A DNA stretch of 64,000 nt, taken from assembly GCA_000827265.1 (NCBI GenBank), contig KN834759.1, positions 787,666 to 851,665 of the forward strand, given 5' to 3'. Below the pieces are notes generated by a model, which was given only the letters and a program-made list of their open reading frames with translations, did not search any database and was not told where the DNA came from. Numbering within the stretch: the stretch's first letter is position 1; every line of letters begins with the position of its first letter. The translations under genes and the position numbers were made by a program. The stretch is from Collybiopsis luxurians FD-317 M1. Lineage: Eukaryota; Basidiomycota; Agaricomycetes; Agaricales; Omphalotaceae. Shown one piece after another: positions 1 to 11,640 of this stretch.

Positions 1-149
1 GAAAATGTACACCATATATACTATACATAAAATATGTACAAGTTCAATACTACTACTACTATACAAGTACAATAGCTCACTATATACAGTAGAATAGAGT
101 ACAAACAGTAATATATAAAGATATATTATTTTTACTTATTAACCCTTTA

Positions 150-380
150 TGCAACCTGGGGTAACCTCAGGTAACCTGAGACAACCTGAGCCAACCTGGG
201 GCAACCTGGGGCAACCTGAGACAACCTAGGACAACCTAGGGCACTCTAGGATATAGGGGTTGGACTGTGGAAACCTAGGTAGCCTAAGTACTCGAAGTGT
301 CCTATGCTTCTTAGGTTTCTTGAGGTTGTTATAATTTAACCCCAAGCTCAAGCTATTTTTCCTGATGTAATCTATAGATG
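150..380. repeat. CCTGAGG/CCTGGGG decamer array, right-hand part of a dispersed repeat
   Basis: About ten degenerate copies of a decamer of the form caacctgagg or caacctgggg run from about 150 to 245. They are followed near 350-375 by a tail (ctatttttcctgatgtaatc) resembling the tails at 33463 and 45383. The same decamer style recurs at 32.7-33.5, 43.3-44.7 and 57.8-58.0 kb, so this looks like one end of a dispersed repeat. Nothing else is recognisable in 1-1095, which is AT-rich without a convincing reading frame. Confidence 0.5.
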
Positions 381-1095
381 CCATTCTTGGTGTTTGCAAT
401 TTCAATCAAAATCTGAATTTAGAGTTAGTTTGCCTATTCCCAATTTCCATAGTAGTATCACTTTATGACTGGGATGTCCCCCAAAACTCTAAAGTTTGAT
501 GGGACTCATGGGAAATCATCCATATAGACAGACAGAAACTATCTTTGTGGGCCATATCTCGAGGCCAACATTTCCAGTCAATATCCACTGGTGCATCTAG
601 TGACATTACTGAAAAAGCACTCTTTTGCAAAAAGGAAGTGATATATCCTGAGATGCTTTAGATTAGAAGATTAAAGTGCATAACCTTTTAGAGCTTCACT
701 GTTCTTTAAACATGCTCCCCAAGCTCCCTAAACCAGCCTGTTTTTCTACCATAAGTCTTCTAAAACCTTTGAGTATTACTCAGAAATGCATGCTCTGAAT
801 GCTATATCAAAGGGTATGAACAGTGTTTATCAAATTATGATCTAACCTCACAGATGGAAGTTATATTGGAAAATAAACTGCAGATTTTACTAAGTCATAA
901 ATGGCCACAAGCCCATAACTGTGGATCCACAGTACTGTATCATTTCTAATGGAAGTTCATTGATTTTGGAAATTTTGGTCAATAAGAAGCCTTTAAATTA
1001 GACTGATACTTGTTATTTAATTTTAATGGGGGGCAACAATTTGGGGTGAGTAATTCTTTTTGTAACTTCTGTGAAGGAGAAATCTTTATACTAGA

Positions 1096-1895
1096 GTGCA
1101 CAGGAGGTGACAGGCCTGCTGTTTTTTTGAGAATCTCTTGAGAGTGAGAACAGATATTAATAGGTCCAAGTTGTGAAGCTTATCTATAGAATAATTGTGA
1201 TTTTTTTTGCATAGATTATGAATTTATTAGGTGAGAAATAGTTGCTGTATAACAATTTTAAAAAATTGCCAAAAGCTGCAGCCCTAAATCATTTTTTCTA
1301 AGGTAAGTGGTCTTTAGCATTGGAAAGAGCAATATCAACAATGGGGGGTACAACTTCCCCCCTGGAATTAAATTTTTTTCCAGGGGTGTGCTTAGCCTCT
1401 CAATAGTAGAAAAATGGCCCAAAATGGCTGAAAACAGTTAAAATCCAAAACTTGTTCATTTTCAGCTTAAATTACACCCTTAAAAAATCTCATATCTCTA
1501 GGTAAAAGCTAAACCCCCCATTTTTTATGCTGCTCTTCTCAATGGTAAAGACAGCTCACTCAAAAAAAAAAAATTGTGGCTGCAGCTTTTGGCAATTATT
1601 TAAAAATCCTTATACCGCAGCTATTTCTCACCCAATAAATTCATAATCTATACCATAAAGTGGCAATATTGTATAAATAAGCTTCACAGCTAAGACCTAG
1701 TTGATATCTGTTCTCACTCTCAAGATATTTTTAAAAACAGCAGGCCTGTTGTAAGCCTGGGCTTACTACAAGCAAAAGCAAGGTGCTCATATTGTGACTG
1801 GTGCCTGTTCAAGTAACTTGAACAGACATGTCCCTTTTGTAACAGCTAAAGTCAGTGCCACTACAGCCTGCTTACACCTGTCACCTCCTGTGCAC
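1096..1895. mobile_element. Palindromic (fold-back) non-coding element
   Basis: The two ends are exact inverted repeats: gtgcacaggaggtgacagg at 1096-1114 and its complement at 1877-1895. Inside, about 1112-1290 pairs with about 1575-1750 at high identity, including the pieces aattgccaaaagctgcag and gtgagaacagatat. A second inner pair surrounds ggaaagagcaatatc near 1322-1336. The right arm has an extra unpaired block at about 1751-1876. No reading frame is present and no clear target-site duplication was found. It resembles a MITE or fold-back element. A truncated relative lies at 19463-19893. Confidence 0.75.
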
Positions 1896-2855
1896 CTGAA
1901 TATTTAGTTACCTCTCCTTCAATTTAAAATCCTTATTAGACAGGTTTTAGTTGGCTTTATTAATAGAGTTAAATTGTACTATATTATTGAGTCTGTAGAT
2001 TTAGATTTAAATGTAGTATAGTATAGTAGTCTTTTTTTTTTTTAAATTAAAAAAATTCTTAAATAAGTAATGACAATGTATTTTGGAACTAGTTTTCTTT
2101 ATGGTGTGTTAGAATTTGTTTCTAATACTATCAGCTTTATTCTGGTGCTTCTATTTTGAATCCTTTTGTAGGTTTTGGTTTGCCTTTAATACACTTTAGT
2201 AGTTGTGGTCAAGCTTTTGGTAGAGGTTTTGTTACAGGTTTGGGAATTGCTGGGGGAAAAGCTGTAGATGATTGTATGATTTACAGTAACCTGAAAACAA
2301 AAAAAAGTCAATTACATTTTGTATATCAGTTTTAGAACTGACAGAGAATTGAGCATACCTTTCTTTCTCAATATCACTCTTCCAGTTAGTATTAAATAGT
2401 AGTTTAAAAGCTTTAAATAACTGATAATAAATTCTTTGTCTTCTTTGAAAGCATCCATCATTATTAGCTTTCATTAAAAAAGAACCTTCAGCATTTGCAA
2501 ATTCTACTAATCAATTACTAAAGAAGGTGATTTAGAAATTTGGGTCAATAAAAAAATCCAAAAAAAAACCCAAAAAGCAGAGAAAATATTAAAACTAAAG
2601 TTGGATTTTTTGGCCAATGGTGTATGACAGAACTTCTCTTCAAAATGGTACAGTAGTACATGCATCAGTGAAAGTGCTGGATACTACATAGTATAATCCT
2701 TGTCCACTTGTACTGTTCAGTCACAGTATTCGTAGACTAAACTTTATAATGTGGCTACAAGTCCGTAAGTCAATCAGAGTAGTTAATGCATCAGTCAAAG
2801 TACCGAATCCTACATAGCATAATTCTTACCCACTTGTATGATTCAATTGCAGCAT
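1896..2855. other. AT-rich intergenic stretch without a supported gene
   Basis: Mostly A/T with homopolymer runs. A short minus-strand frame at 2232-2474 contains an intron-like segment (gtatgc to tttcag), but it has no recognisable domain and strongly AT-driven composition, so it is not called a gene. Confidence 0.6.
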
Positions 2856-3975
2856 TCATAAACTAAACTTTAAAAGATATTCATAGTCTTCCATAGAAGA
2901 TTCAACTGCTTCTCTCATTCTCTGGGCAACCTTCTCATCCCACTCATCTATCCATGTCCGAAATTGCTCCTCCAAGCTGGTTTTTGAGGAAACCTTAGCG
3001 AGATTGTGAAAATAGGGGCCTCTAACCACTTTTGCATCACTCACCAATCCTGGTATCACACCTGTTGATTGCATGACAGTGCCAATGTAGGCATTGACAA
3101 ATTTGTCAGATGACTTTGGAGATGCATCCCAGGAGTATTGTATGAGAGATTCATTGATCCCAGTCACTGCACAAAACTTGCTCATCTGCCCTTGTGTATC
3201 CTCCATCAACTTGTCGCCGTCAATTACAATTGGCCAGTTTTGCTTTCCATCTAGGTCACTGCTTTGAAAGTATGCGTGATAAAAGTCATGAATGATTCGC
3301 TGGAATCGATAAGTGCTATTGATTGGAAACTCTGTATCAAAGACTGTCCCACCACAGGAAGACGATGCACGTGCAAATGAAGGGTAGGTAAACATTGGGT
3401 GCCGGATGATGATCACTGGCGAGATGGATGTGACCACACGGTCAGGAAGCAGAGTAGGGTTGGGGACTGGAAGCTTGCAGTTCCCCCTGTCTGTCCCTTC
3501 CATATCCAACTTGTGATCGATGAGGATGGGGCGCGGTGTTTCAGGGCGGGGATAGGTGATGTTTGCATTTAGAACCAGTGATTCAAACAGATGAATTGAG
3601 TGTTCCTTTATTACACAAATCTTGCCCTGCTAATATTAGACTTTCCTCATGTCTAGTAAATAAATTTAAGTCACATACCTCTGCATTGACTTTGGCAAAG
3701 AGTTGCTCCATTTCATCCAAGCCTGACTGATAACTTAACACATTTTGTTCAAAATCTTCCTTTGGCCGTCCTGAGGCCTTAATCCTCATATTCATCCTCT
3801 CTTTAGGCCATTGTGCATCAGGTCCACTCATGTAGGCCCACATAAATGGATATTGTTTTTGTTTTATCTGAGGATGGGTCTGCAGCAAGCGCATGAGGAG
3901 GTTTGAGCGGGTCCGAGGATGAGAAAAGACAAAGATCCTCTTATGGACCTTGGAGTCAGTTGCAAGGGCCGACAT
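2856..3975 (-). CDS. Sulfotransferase-like P-loop family protein
   Basis: Two exons on the minus strand, 3975-3679 and 3626-2856, joined across a 52-nt intron (gtatgt to ttagcag, phase 0) give about 355 aa. The N-terminus carries a P-loop-like segment, IFVFSHPRTRSNLLMRLLQ, at about residues 14-32, as in fungal sulfotransferase-family proteins that bind a phosphonucleotide donor. Exon 2 opens with GKICVIKEHSIHLFESL and later has the PILIDHKLD segment, a typical conserved middle block, and IIIRHP before an acidic C-terminal half. ATG at 3975 is the first in frame and lies just before the P-loop. The frame is intact throughout. No signal peptide is seen, so it is probably cytosolic. The substrate cannot be told from sequence. 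An AT-rich TATA-like tract lies around 4029-4044. Family assignment is fairly safe; catalytic sulfotransfer is inferred. Confidence 0.8.
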
Positions 3976-6900
3976 AGTGACAACACAGCTCTGTGGGATG
4001 TTTCGGTTCCAAACAGGTTCCAGTAACGTTTATTAAATAAATTTTTCGGACATTAGTCAGACCAGTCGGTTGTTAATTGTGATGCTCGTTGATAAGCTGG
4101 TTTTACTTAATTCACATCAAGCTGTTCATGCGACTAGCCAGTGGATCAGATGGGCATGACGGCAATTGAAAGTCCATATTTTGTGACATTAACCTATGTT
4201 GATCAGCTGGCCTTGTTTCATTACCATCAGCACCTGAAAATGGTAAAAAATCTCCCCCGAATTTATGAGATATTTCAGGAAAATACTGAATCTTTTTGAT
4301 TTGGTTCAACAGAAACACGCTGACAAGTATTCCTCCACAATGCTACACCCAACTACTATCTTTTCCAGTATGTCAGTACTTACATATTCTAGAAGCTAGC
4401 TTGTCTACATAATTCAGGAATAAATAGACCTGGCCCACGCTATAGATACAAAGATTAAAAGGAAGGAGTGGATATGGAAGTACTATCTACGTACCAGAGT
4501 TGATGAATATGTCAACATGGAGAAAAGCACCATTTTGACCCTTCTTTAACAAGTTCAACAACACTCGGTATGTTTCGGTCTCGTGAGAATTAGACATTAC
4601 TACAAAAACTACGAGAGTGCACAGTCAATTGAGGGAGAAAGAGGCATAGTACTGGTGGTCCGCGGAAGCGCCGCCGGGCCCATGGATTATGACACGCCCA
4701 GTCTCCGAGTAACGAGTTCCAGGACCCAGGACTCGGTAAGAATCCCGCATACCGTTACGTTTAACTTTGGATCAAATTAAACTGGGAGCTCTTTGAGTAT
4801 TTGTAGCATCGTTTTTAAAAAGTGCTTTTGTGATCATGTCTACAAATGAACTACTAATTCGTTGCTGCACAAGAATTCTTTTTTTCACAGTTGTCCTAGC
4901 ATCAGTAGAGAAATGCATAGTCTATTTGTTTGGCAATAAACACCATCATTAGCGTGCGTTCTTCGAAAACTATGCTAAAAATAAACAAATAGCTGTGACC
5001 TGGAGATCGAAGGAATACTAATACTCATCAGCAGTTTCGCAGAAGTATGATCCCTATGTCGAAATAGGCCTCCTGCCCAATCGTAGGCTTTATCAAGCGT
5101 GAACTTTATGTCCCATCATGCGATGTGATGCCTTCCACGGGAGCGTACTCTCTCATCCCCATTCTCATGGGGCGATTCTTACAAAGAATTATATTATTCT
5201 GACCCAAAGTCAATCATTCATATTACAATTTACTACTAGCGGGGTATGATACAGACACTCGGGGAATTATGGGATAATAGAACAAAATTTGAACAGCACT
5301 ACAATTTGGGAGGTAGGCTGAATGTGGACCACCAAAAGCTGTCGTGTTAATCTAAATCAAGACAGGTACAAAACAGAGATGTACCAAGCAAGTTCTCCGA
5401 CGACAACTACTCAGATCTTGATGCGTCACCCTCGTCCGCTCAGAGCCTTGCTCAAATGTACCTCATGTGGCTGGTGAAAACTCTCAAGAATTCTGATTAC
5501 GATGTTTAGTACAGTTCGGAACTGCACACACGAGCCTCAGATGTTTCGCCCTGTGGTAACATTTCCGACAGAATCGGTGGTTACATTTAGCTTAATCTGC
5601 ATCTTTGATTCAATACAGATCATGCATGGTTTTTCGGTCGGCGATTGGTAGGTACGTAGTGTCGACAACGGATAAGGTTATATTGACAGTAAAATTAGTT
5701 TGGAAAATCCTAGTGACCGTTTGGCACGTCAGGGAGCGGACTGGGACGCCGAATAACGAGCTTGTTAATGTTCTACTTCAAGGGAAAAATTGCAAATCGC
5801 AGGTTTATTATGTCGAGAAATGAAGCTCAATCGGGACAGGGGACTCGATCCGTAGAGAGCGAGGACGGGAAAAGTTGTCAATGTATTTGGAGTGTCATAT
5901 CTTTGATTAGGATCTCATTCCACATACAGCGAGGTCTATTCATGAAGTTTCCGCTGTTTAAATCAAAATAATTCTATACTGTATAAGGTTCCAAATAAAC
6001 TAATCATTTCTAGTAGTCTTTCCAGGCATACACCGGCTCTGGATCGTCGAAATTGCCCCGAGTGCTTCCTGGTGTGAATGAACGGGCGGTATAACTGTAG
6101 GATGGGGGGGTATCGGGTTGACTTTGATTTATTTAGTGCATGTACCGTGTAATTCCTTCCCACCTCGCCGCGTCCAGTTGTTCCAAATGCGGGATACTGT
6201 TACGTAGTATTTATCTATTGATCGAGGTGAAACTAAGAAGGGGTCGAGAAAATGCGACGGGAGCCGCGTAACACCGCGCCGGGTGTCTTAACATAGATGG
6301 TCGCGATAGGAAAAATTCAGGGGCAATCGGAAAAAACGATAGTTCATTACATCCGATGGGATAATTTGAATCGCGCACTCATCGACTGTTCCAGATTCTT
6401 CTAATTTTGGTCTATCCCAAAAAATCCTCGACTTTCGGTCAAAATCAAGTTGCCACACCGCAAGTACCGAATTTTCCCTTAAAATGAGGATTCGGTTTTT
6501 CGTATATGCTCAGCGATTCAAATTTCTCTCAAAGGGAAATGATGTCCTCCGGGCGTGGGTTGAAATTTCTCTTGCTGGGAACTAGAAATTTCATCACACA
6601 CGACGCCCCATCGAATTTCTCATTCAGAGGAACTTTCTTACATGTGGTGTGAGTATTGTGATCAACCAATCTAGTAACACATGTATGTCAACTAACACCG
6701 GGGTGCCACACCAGCAAGACTTAGAGATACGGGCAGCGCGAACACTGCCCCAGGACACGCTACAGGGAGATAGCACTGGCCAGCGAGAGTAAGAAAATAA
6801 ACCGTACTTCACCAAAGTTACATTGTACTCATTTTCCCGACGCCGTTCAGATCCATAGAGATCTCACAGGCGTTGGAGGTTCTGAATGCTCCTTCTCTTC

Positions 6901-7130
6901 AGAACTTGAAAATCAGGTTTCGCTAATGCGTGGTTGGAAACTTCACACCAGTGATTCGAGTACTTTTTATGAGTGTTGCACCTTGATACACAGACTGGTG
7001 GCTTGCGGTCTTGCGGTTGTCAATTGGGACGTAGGTATCAATCTCAGAGATGATACATGATCCAGTCTGTCATTGATGTCGCCACTATCATAAAGTTTGA
7101 AGGAGAGTTCTACCAAAGTCGTTCCGACGT
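3976..7130. other. 3-kb gene-free interval with more balanced base composition
   Basis: From about 4560 the base composition is visibly less AT-biased than the flanks (for example gtccgcggaagcgccgccgg near 4660). All frames are short and none shows a domain or plausible splice chain. A segment near 4085-4145 (ttcacatcaagctg and neighbours) resembles 24805-24865, so part of it is a dispersed repeat. Possibly an old degraded gene or element, but nothing can be named. Confidence 0.5.
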
Positions 7131-7158
7131 TAGGGCCTGATGCCGCCTTTCAACAACA

Positions 7159-7167
7159 TATAAAAAT
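7159..7167 (+). promoter_or_regulatory. TATA-box-like element upstream of DUF6534 copy 1
   Basis: tataaaaat about 90 nt before the ATG at 7257. The matching place of the inverted copy reads tacttatattgg, without TATAAAA, so the two copies may differ in promoter strength. Confidence 0.35.
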
Positions 7168-7256
7168 AAATGCTGTGCTTGAAGTTAAAAAGGGGCTCGT
7201 CTTCAGTTTAACCAGTTTGTCATCCCAATTGCTTGAAACCCGAACCCTCGAGAGAG

Positions 7257-8773
7257 ATGCCATACGCCCCAGGAGTCCCCCCAAATGTCTCACAGTTGTA
7301 GGCATTATATTTTCTATTTCCTGAGAGGATTGACCACTCATCTTATATTATTCTTAGGACTGGACCTCAAGTAAATTTAAAGATATTCTCAGCCGTTGTC
7401 CAAGATCTTAACTTGACACCCTTAGCTCCTTGGATTTCTTTTCAATGCGACTTTATATGGCGTACTCAGTGCACAGACTTGTAAGCTTTACTCAAAACTT
7501 CCTACGGGCAAGCATTAATGCTGTGATAGACTATTATCACCTTCATTTTCCCAAGGATACTACGGCGATGAAGGCATTTGTATATGGGCTATTTGTCTGG
7601 GAAACCATCCAAACCGCCCTGTGCTTTCATGATGCCTTCTATCTTCTTGGGGGTGGTTGGGGAGATCTGGAAAAACTAACAGACCTTGCGACAATCTGGT
7701 TTAACACCCCTGTCATGAGTGGAACCAGTGTGTAACATCCGATGAACTATCACTTGTCATATCTAACATTTAAATTCAGTCAGCATTTCTGTCCAGTTGT
7801 TCTTTACACGGAGAATCTATGTCCTGACCAAATCCAGAGTTCTTTCTCTCTGCATCGGTTTGGTATAATTCAGCAAGTTTCATCCACTTGATCACTTCAA
7901 CTCATCTGCTGTCCAATAGATTTCACTTACCTCTGGAATCTCCGGCATTGTGGCTGGAATATTTGCCAAAGTACTGTCCGGCTCCGATGATGCAGATTTG
8001 CAGGCCAACACCTACAAGCCAACCACTGTAAGCTCGGCTTCCACAACACCATTAAATTGTCAACATATTTGCTATAGATCTGGTTGGCAGGAAGTGCTAC
8101 AGCTGATATTCTTATATGCAGCTGTATGCTGTTTTGGGTATGTACCCGAACCTATGATTACACATTCAATTGACCAGTCTTCTTTAGCTCTATCGTGCTC
8201 GAGCACATACCTCGTTCCGGGCAACGGAAGATCTTCTTAGTCGGATTATTCGCCTCACGGTTGCCAGTGGGATGATAACTGGTATGTTAGATTTGTATTC
8301 CAACTCGTATCTCCCCACATTGTTAATTAATGTCACGGATTAAATAGCAACTGTTGCAACTATTGACAGTGTCATGTTTCTGGTCTACCAGCACAACAAC
8401 TTTCATATGTGCCCAGCTTTGGTTCTTAGCAAATGCAAGTCTCTCCAGTCCCTTTGGGCAAAAGTTACTAACGGCTAACATTTCTGTTCTATCCTCAGTG
8501 TATTCCAACAGCCTTCTTGCGCTTCTCAATAACCGTCACACTATAGTATCAAATTCCACCATCTCTTATCTGTATCACACGGAAGGGTCCATCAGTACCC
8601 AGTCACACGGGCCCTTCGAGCAGAAGCTCACATCATCTGGGATCAAATCCGGTGTTCGTAACATCGCCGTTAATGTTGATGCAGAGCATGGCGTTCAACA
8701 GGAAACTATTCCCATGTATAATGTTACTGTAGGTTTCCGCTATTTCATAGTCAGATATCTGACATTGACCTAA
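7257..8773 (+). CDS. DUF6534-domain multi-pass membrane protein, copy 1
   Basis: Ten exons can be joined in one frame: 7257-7297, 7358-7370, 7426-7480, 7530-7727, 7780-7862, 7920-8027, 8078-8137, 8188-8281, 8348-8434 and 8499-8773, giving about 337 aa. The product starts MPYAPGVPPNVSQ and contains hallmarks of this basidiomycete family: LYGVLSAQTYYY, then VQLFFTRRIYVL, then IWLAGSATADILI, then TEDLLSRIIRLTVASG, then LYSNSLLALLNNR near the end of the membrane region, with a hydrophilic C-tail. About seven membrane segments are expected. Exon 2 is only 13 nt, and intron 9 uses a GC-AG donor (gcaagt at 8435). The family has no established biochemical function. A second intact copy lies inverted at 20215-21722. 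The last few codons after MYNVTV may be misplaced, as the two copies diverge there. Confidence 0.85.
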
Positions 8774-8859
8774 AATAGGGATCATTCCAAGAAAGCAAAA
8801 AGCCTGTTGGCCTTGACATTTAACTTGTGCCAAAGACATATCCATCCTCAGGCAAATAC

Positions 8860-11576
8860 CAAGTAGATCTCTTTATTTTTTCTGGGTATAGGCATGGACA
8901 TTTTGTGTTGTTGTGACATCATCCACAACTTTAGCTATACTGCTAAATGTCAAGATTTTATGAAAGACCATAAGATTTAATGCACACTTTTCGCCTGTTT
9001 TTAAAGGCAATATCCCTGACTTTATTTCGAACTTTTTTTTCGGGCTTCTGACAGTTACAGAACCAAGCGAAGTTCATTCTTGTGGCAGGGAGGTTACCTG
9101 TGCCAATGAACAAAATTTTGTGGAACTGAAAATAGTATCAACGCCAGGAGGGCGCTTCTCTGAGTTTCCAGCTGTATAGATGAATGACATCTTGGTTCAT
9201 GTGGCACAGGTATGACCTGTGACAAAGATCAAAAGGGTACAGTAACTGGTGCCCCACACTTGTTCCATATGGTCTTGCCTTTCCAGATCTGACAGATACT
9301 CAAACTTGTCATTCATGTTCCAATGTTATGCAAATCCTAGGTTGTGTGAGCTCACTCTTAAATGCTGGAATCTTGTGCTTCAGATCTGGGGAGGGCACCT
9401 GGCAATGACAGGCTGATTAGACATTCATCGGGAAGATTCTAATCTCGAATTTTATATAGTTAAAAGGCTCGATGGAGGAAAAGCATGAGCAACCGGGCGC
9501 ATTGGGCAAATATAAGTATAACATACCGTAAGTTGACAAGCTCAACCCTACTGAACGCATGGTGAACTCATGCGTATATGTTACAGGAAGTTAAATCAAT
9601 GTTTTTGTCCTCATGTTCGAGAAAGACATAGAACATATTCTGTATGATAAAGTTAATCGTCTGATCATATAATGATTACGGTGATGTATAAGGTATACTT
9701 GATAAGAGAATCAACTTTACTATATATACGTTGACACACATATGTATCCCAAAATGCCACGGCAGCGAGACCCATTATTCCTCCTACCGCCCATGGGTCA
9801 ATAATCCACTGCGTCATCTATGTGGATTGGTAGTCAAGTTCTGCCTTTCGCAGCTGGAAGTATAGCTCAAGGGTCTGTCAACAAATGGACGCATGGTCTG
9901 CTGATTTGACCTAATTCTTCGTGCCTGAATATTCAAAGATGGACTCAAGCACCAACGCTTCTTCACAGTGCAAAGTTCAAACACGGTAGTCTGAAAAGCA
10001 ACAAGAACAATTGATCACTCCCAGGAAGATAGCTAGAATGGCAAGGAGTATTCCGTCTGAGGTAATGTAAATACCTAGTGGTACATGGAACGCGTGGGCA
10101 CTCTTACCGTGAAACAACATTAGAGAAGGGAAGAAGGAGACTTGCAGTCCTTATTACTGAAATGTACATGATCTATTCAAGCAGCTAGGATTGCCCTAGG
10201 ATAGCCTGTAGAAATGAGATAAAGTGTTTTTGAAACTTTCCGTGTCTCTAGGGAACTTACTGTCTACATGGTAGAATGAGCAACAGTTGCATGTGACTTT
10301 GATGCAACAGAATTCGTCGGTTTTCAGTGATTGGTTCCTAAATACCACATCATTTGTTTTGTGTTTGACACCTAGATGCAATTTTTCGTACATCTATCAT
10401 TGTTTCTTTCAATACCGAACTCGTGATAATTGGAAATTCCCGCAGCAATTAAAGCTTCCGGTAAGCAATCTGGCAATTATTGGAAATTAAACTATGAATC
10501 CAGTTATTTGCCTTATCATTCCTGCCAATGTTGAAGTGAAGCATCACGCTCACCTCATTTTGTTGATTCCATTTCGCTCGGACCTACTCGGCTTGAGTCG
10601 ATGCATGTAGAAATGACACCGGAGTATCCAAAAATGGCTAGGAAAGGTCATCGAAAGTTGAAAACACATGGGTCCCGGCCCCTTCGTAAATGATCCGAAA
10701 TTTCAAATTTCAGTCTTTTGAGGGCATCCGGGTTATTTTCTGAGCGGTCCGAAGCGAACAATTGGAAGATTTGCCCACGAGAAGTCATGCAATGAAATTT
10801 AGTCCTGTAAGAGTTTTCAGGGCATCAGACCAGTATGATCGATGTATGATGCACCGTTTCCGATATACCATTATACGCATTATACACGTACTTTTTTTGC
10901 TGATATACCAATATTGCAAAAATGGCGCTGTTTAATGATGCAGCACAGTCTCCAGATTTAGATGCATGGCTATCCTGGAATCTAACCTACACTCTGTTCC
11001 TTACATATTCGAGCTCATCTAGCATTTAACTGCATTTCACTCCCTCCCTCGAAGGCAAAGAGAATATTAGCTTATTGACCAAAGAATATGGAAGTACTGT
11101 ATTATCAATTGCCGCCACTGTAAATTGGCCGCTTCATATACAGCGATACGCCGAGCAGCAAAATTGAGTACTTAAAATGCTAAAAGTCGATGTATCAATG
11201 CCGGAAGCATGACACGGATGTGATTGAAGTACTCCAATGTAGTCGAAGTATCGAAATCAATTACCTGTTAGATAAGGGAAAAGAAGTTTCTTCTCGACTA
11301 TGTGACTAAGTTACTTTGTGCATGGTCGATCCAGGGCCTCATCAGTTACTGTCATGTCATTTACTTGATATGTCACATAAGATATTGAATCGATTCTAAC
11401 GGTACAATATTGCTCCTTACTACAAGACGTTTAGCCCAGTGCTGTGCTATTTCGGCACAAACGGACAAGCAGAGTCATAATAAGTGTAATTATTTATATT
11501 CTCAAATTTTTATCAGATGTCCAACATGAGGGTAAGTGAATGGAAACTGCTTCTCCATGGAAATATCTTCGGAACT
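8860..11576. other. Intergenic stretch, no gene seen
   Basis: No frame shows a domain or a consistent splice chain. The sequence is unique-looking, moderately AT-rich, without long repeats that I could detect. Confidence 0.5.
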
Positions 11577-11588
11577 TATATATATATA
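11577..11588 (+). promoter_or_regulatory. TATA-like tract before the P450 gene
   Basis: tatatatatata lies 52 nt upstream of the ATG at 11641, a plausible spacing for a fungal TATA element followed by a short leader. A similar tract occurs at 28366-28375, but inside an intron of the GMC gene, so the motif alone is weak evidence. Confidence 0.35.
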
Positions 11589-11640
11589 GAAGACCAGTGA
11601 CTGTAGGAGTAAAGACACTAGCCCTCACTTTGCTACTACA

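Larger units (their letters stand above)
7130..8830 (+). repeat. Inverted segmental duplication, arm 1
   Basis: This segment is repeated in the opposite orientation at about 20160-21860, including exons, introns and short flanks. Shared landmarks are gggcctgat at about 7135, aaaggggctcgtc at about 7190, the whole DUF6534 gene, and aaaaagcctgttgg at about 8800. Exons are nearly identical; flanks and introns differ more. The spacer between the arms is about 11.3 kb and holds the P450 and MFS genes. Confidence 0.9.

Noticed and set aside
150..245. CRISPR-like direct repeats
   Set aside because: Units of about 10 bp are contiguous and degenerate, with no spacers; the genome is eukaryotic.
2232..2474. 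80-aa minus-strand frame
   Set aside because: Composition follows the AT-rich DNA and no domain is visible; the intron-like segment inside is not enough to support a gene.
4583..4780. 65-aa frame in the GC-richer interval
   Set aside because: Short, no domain, and no splice sites extending it.
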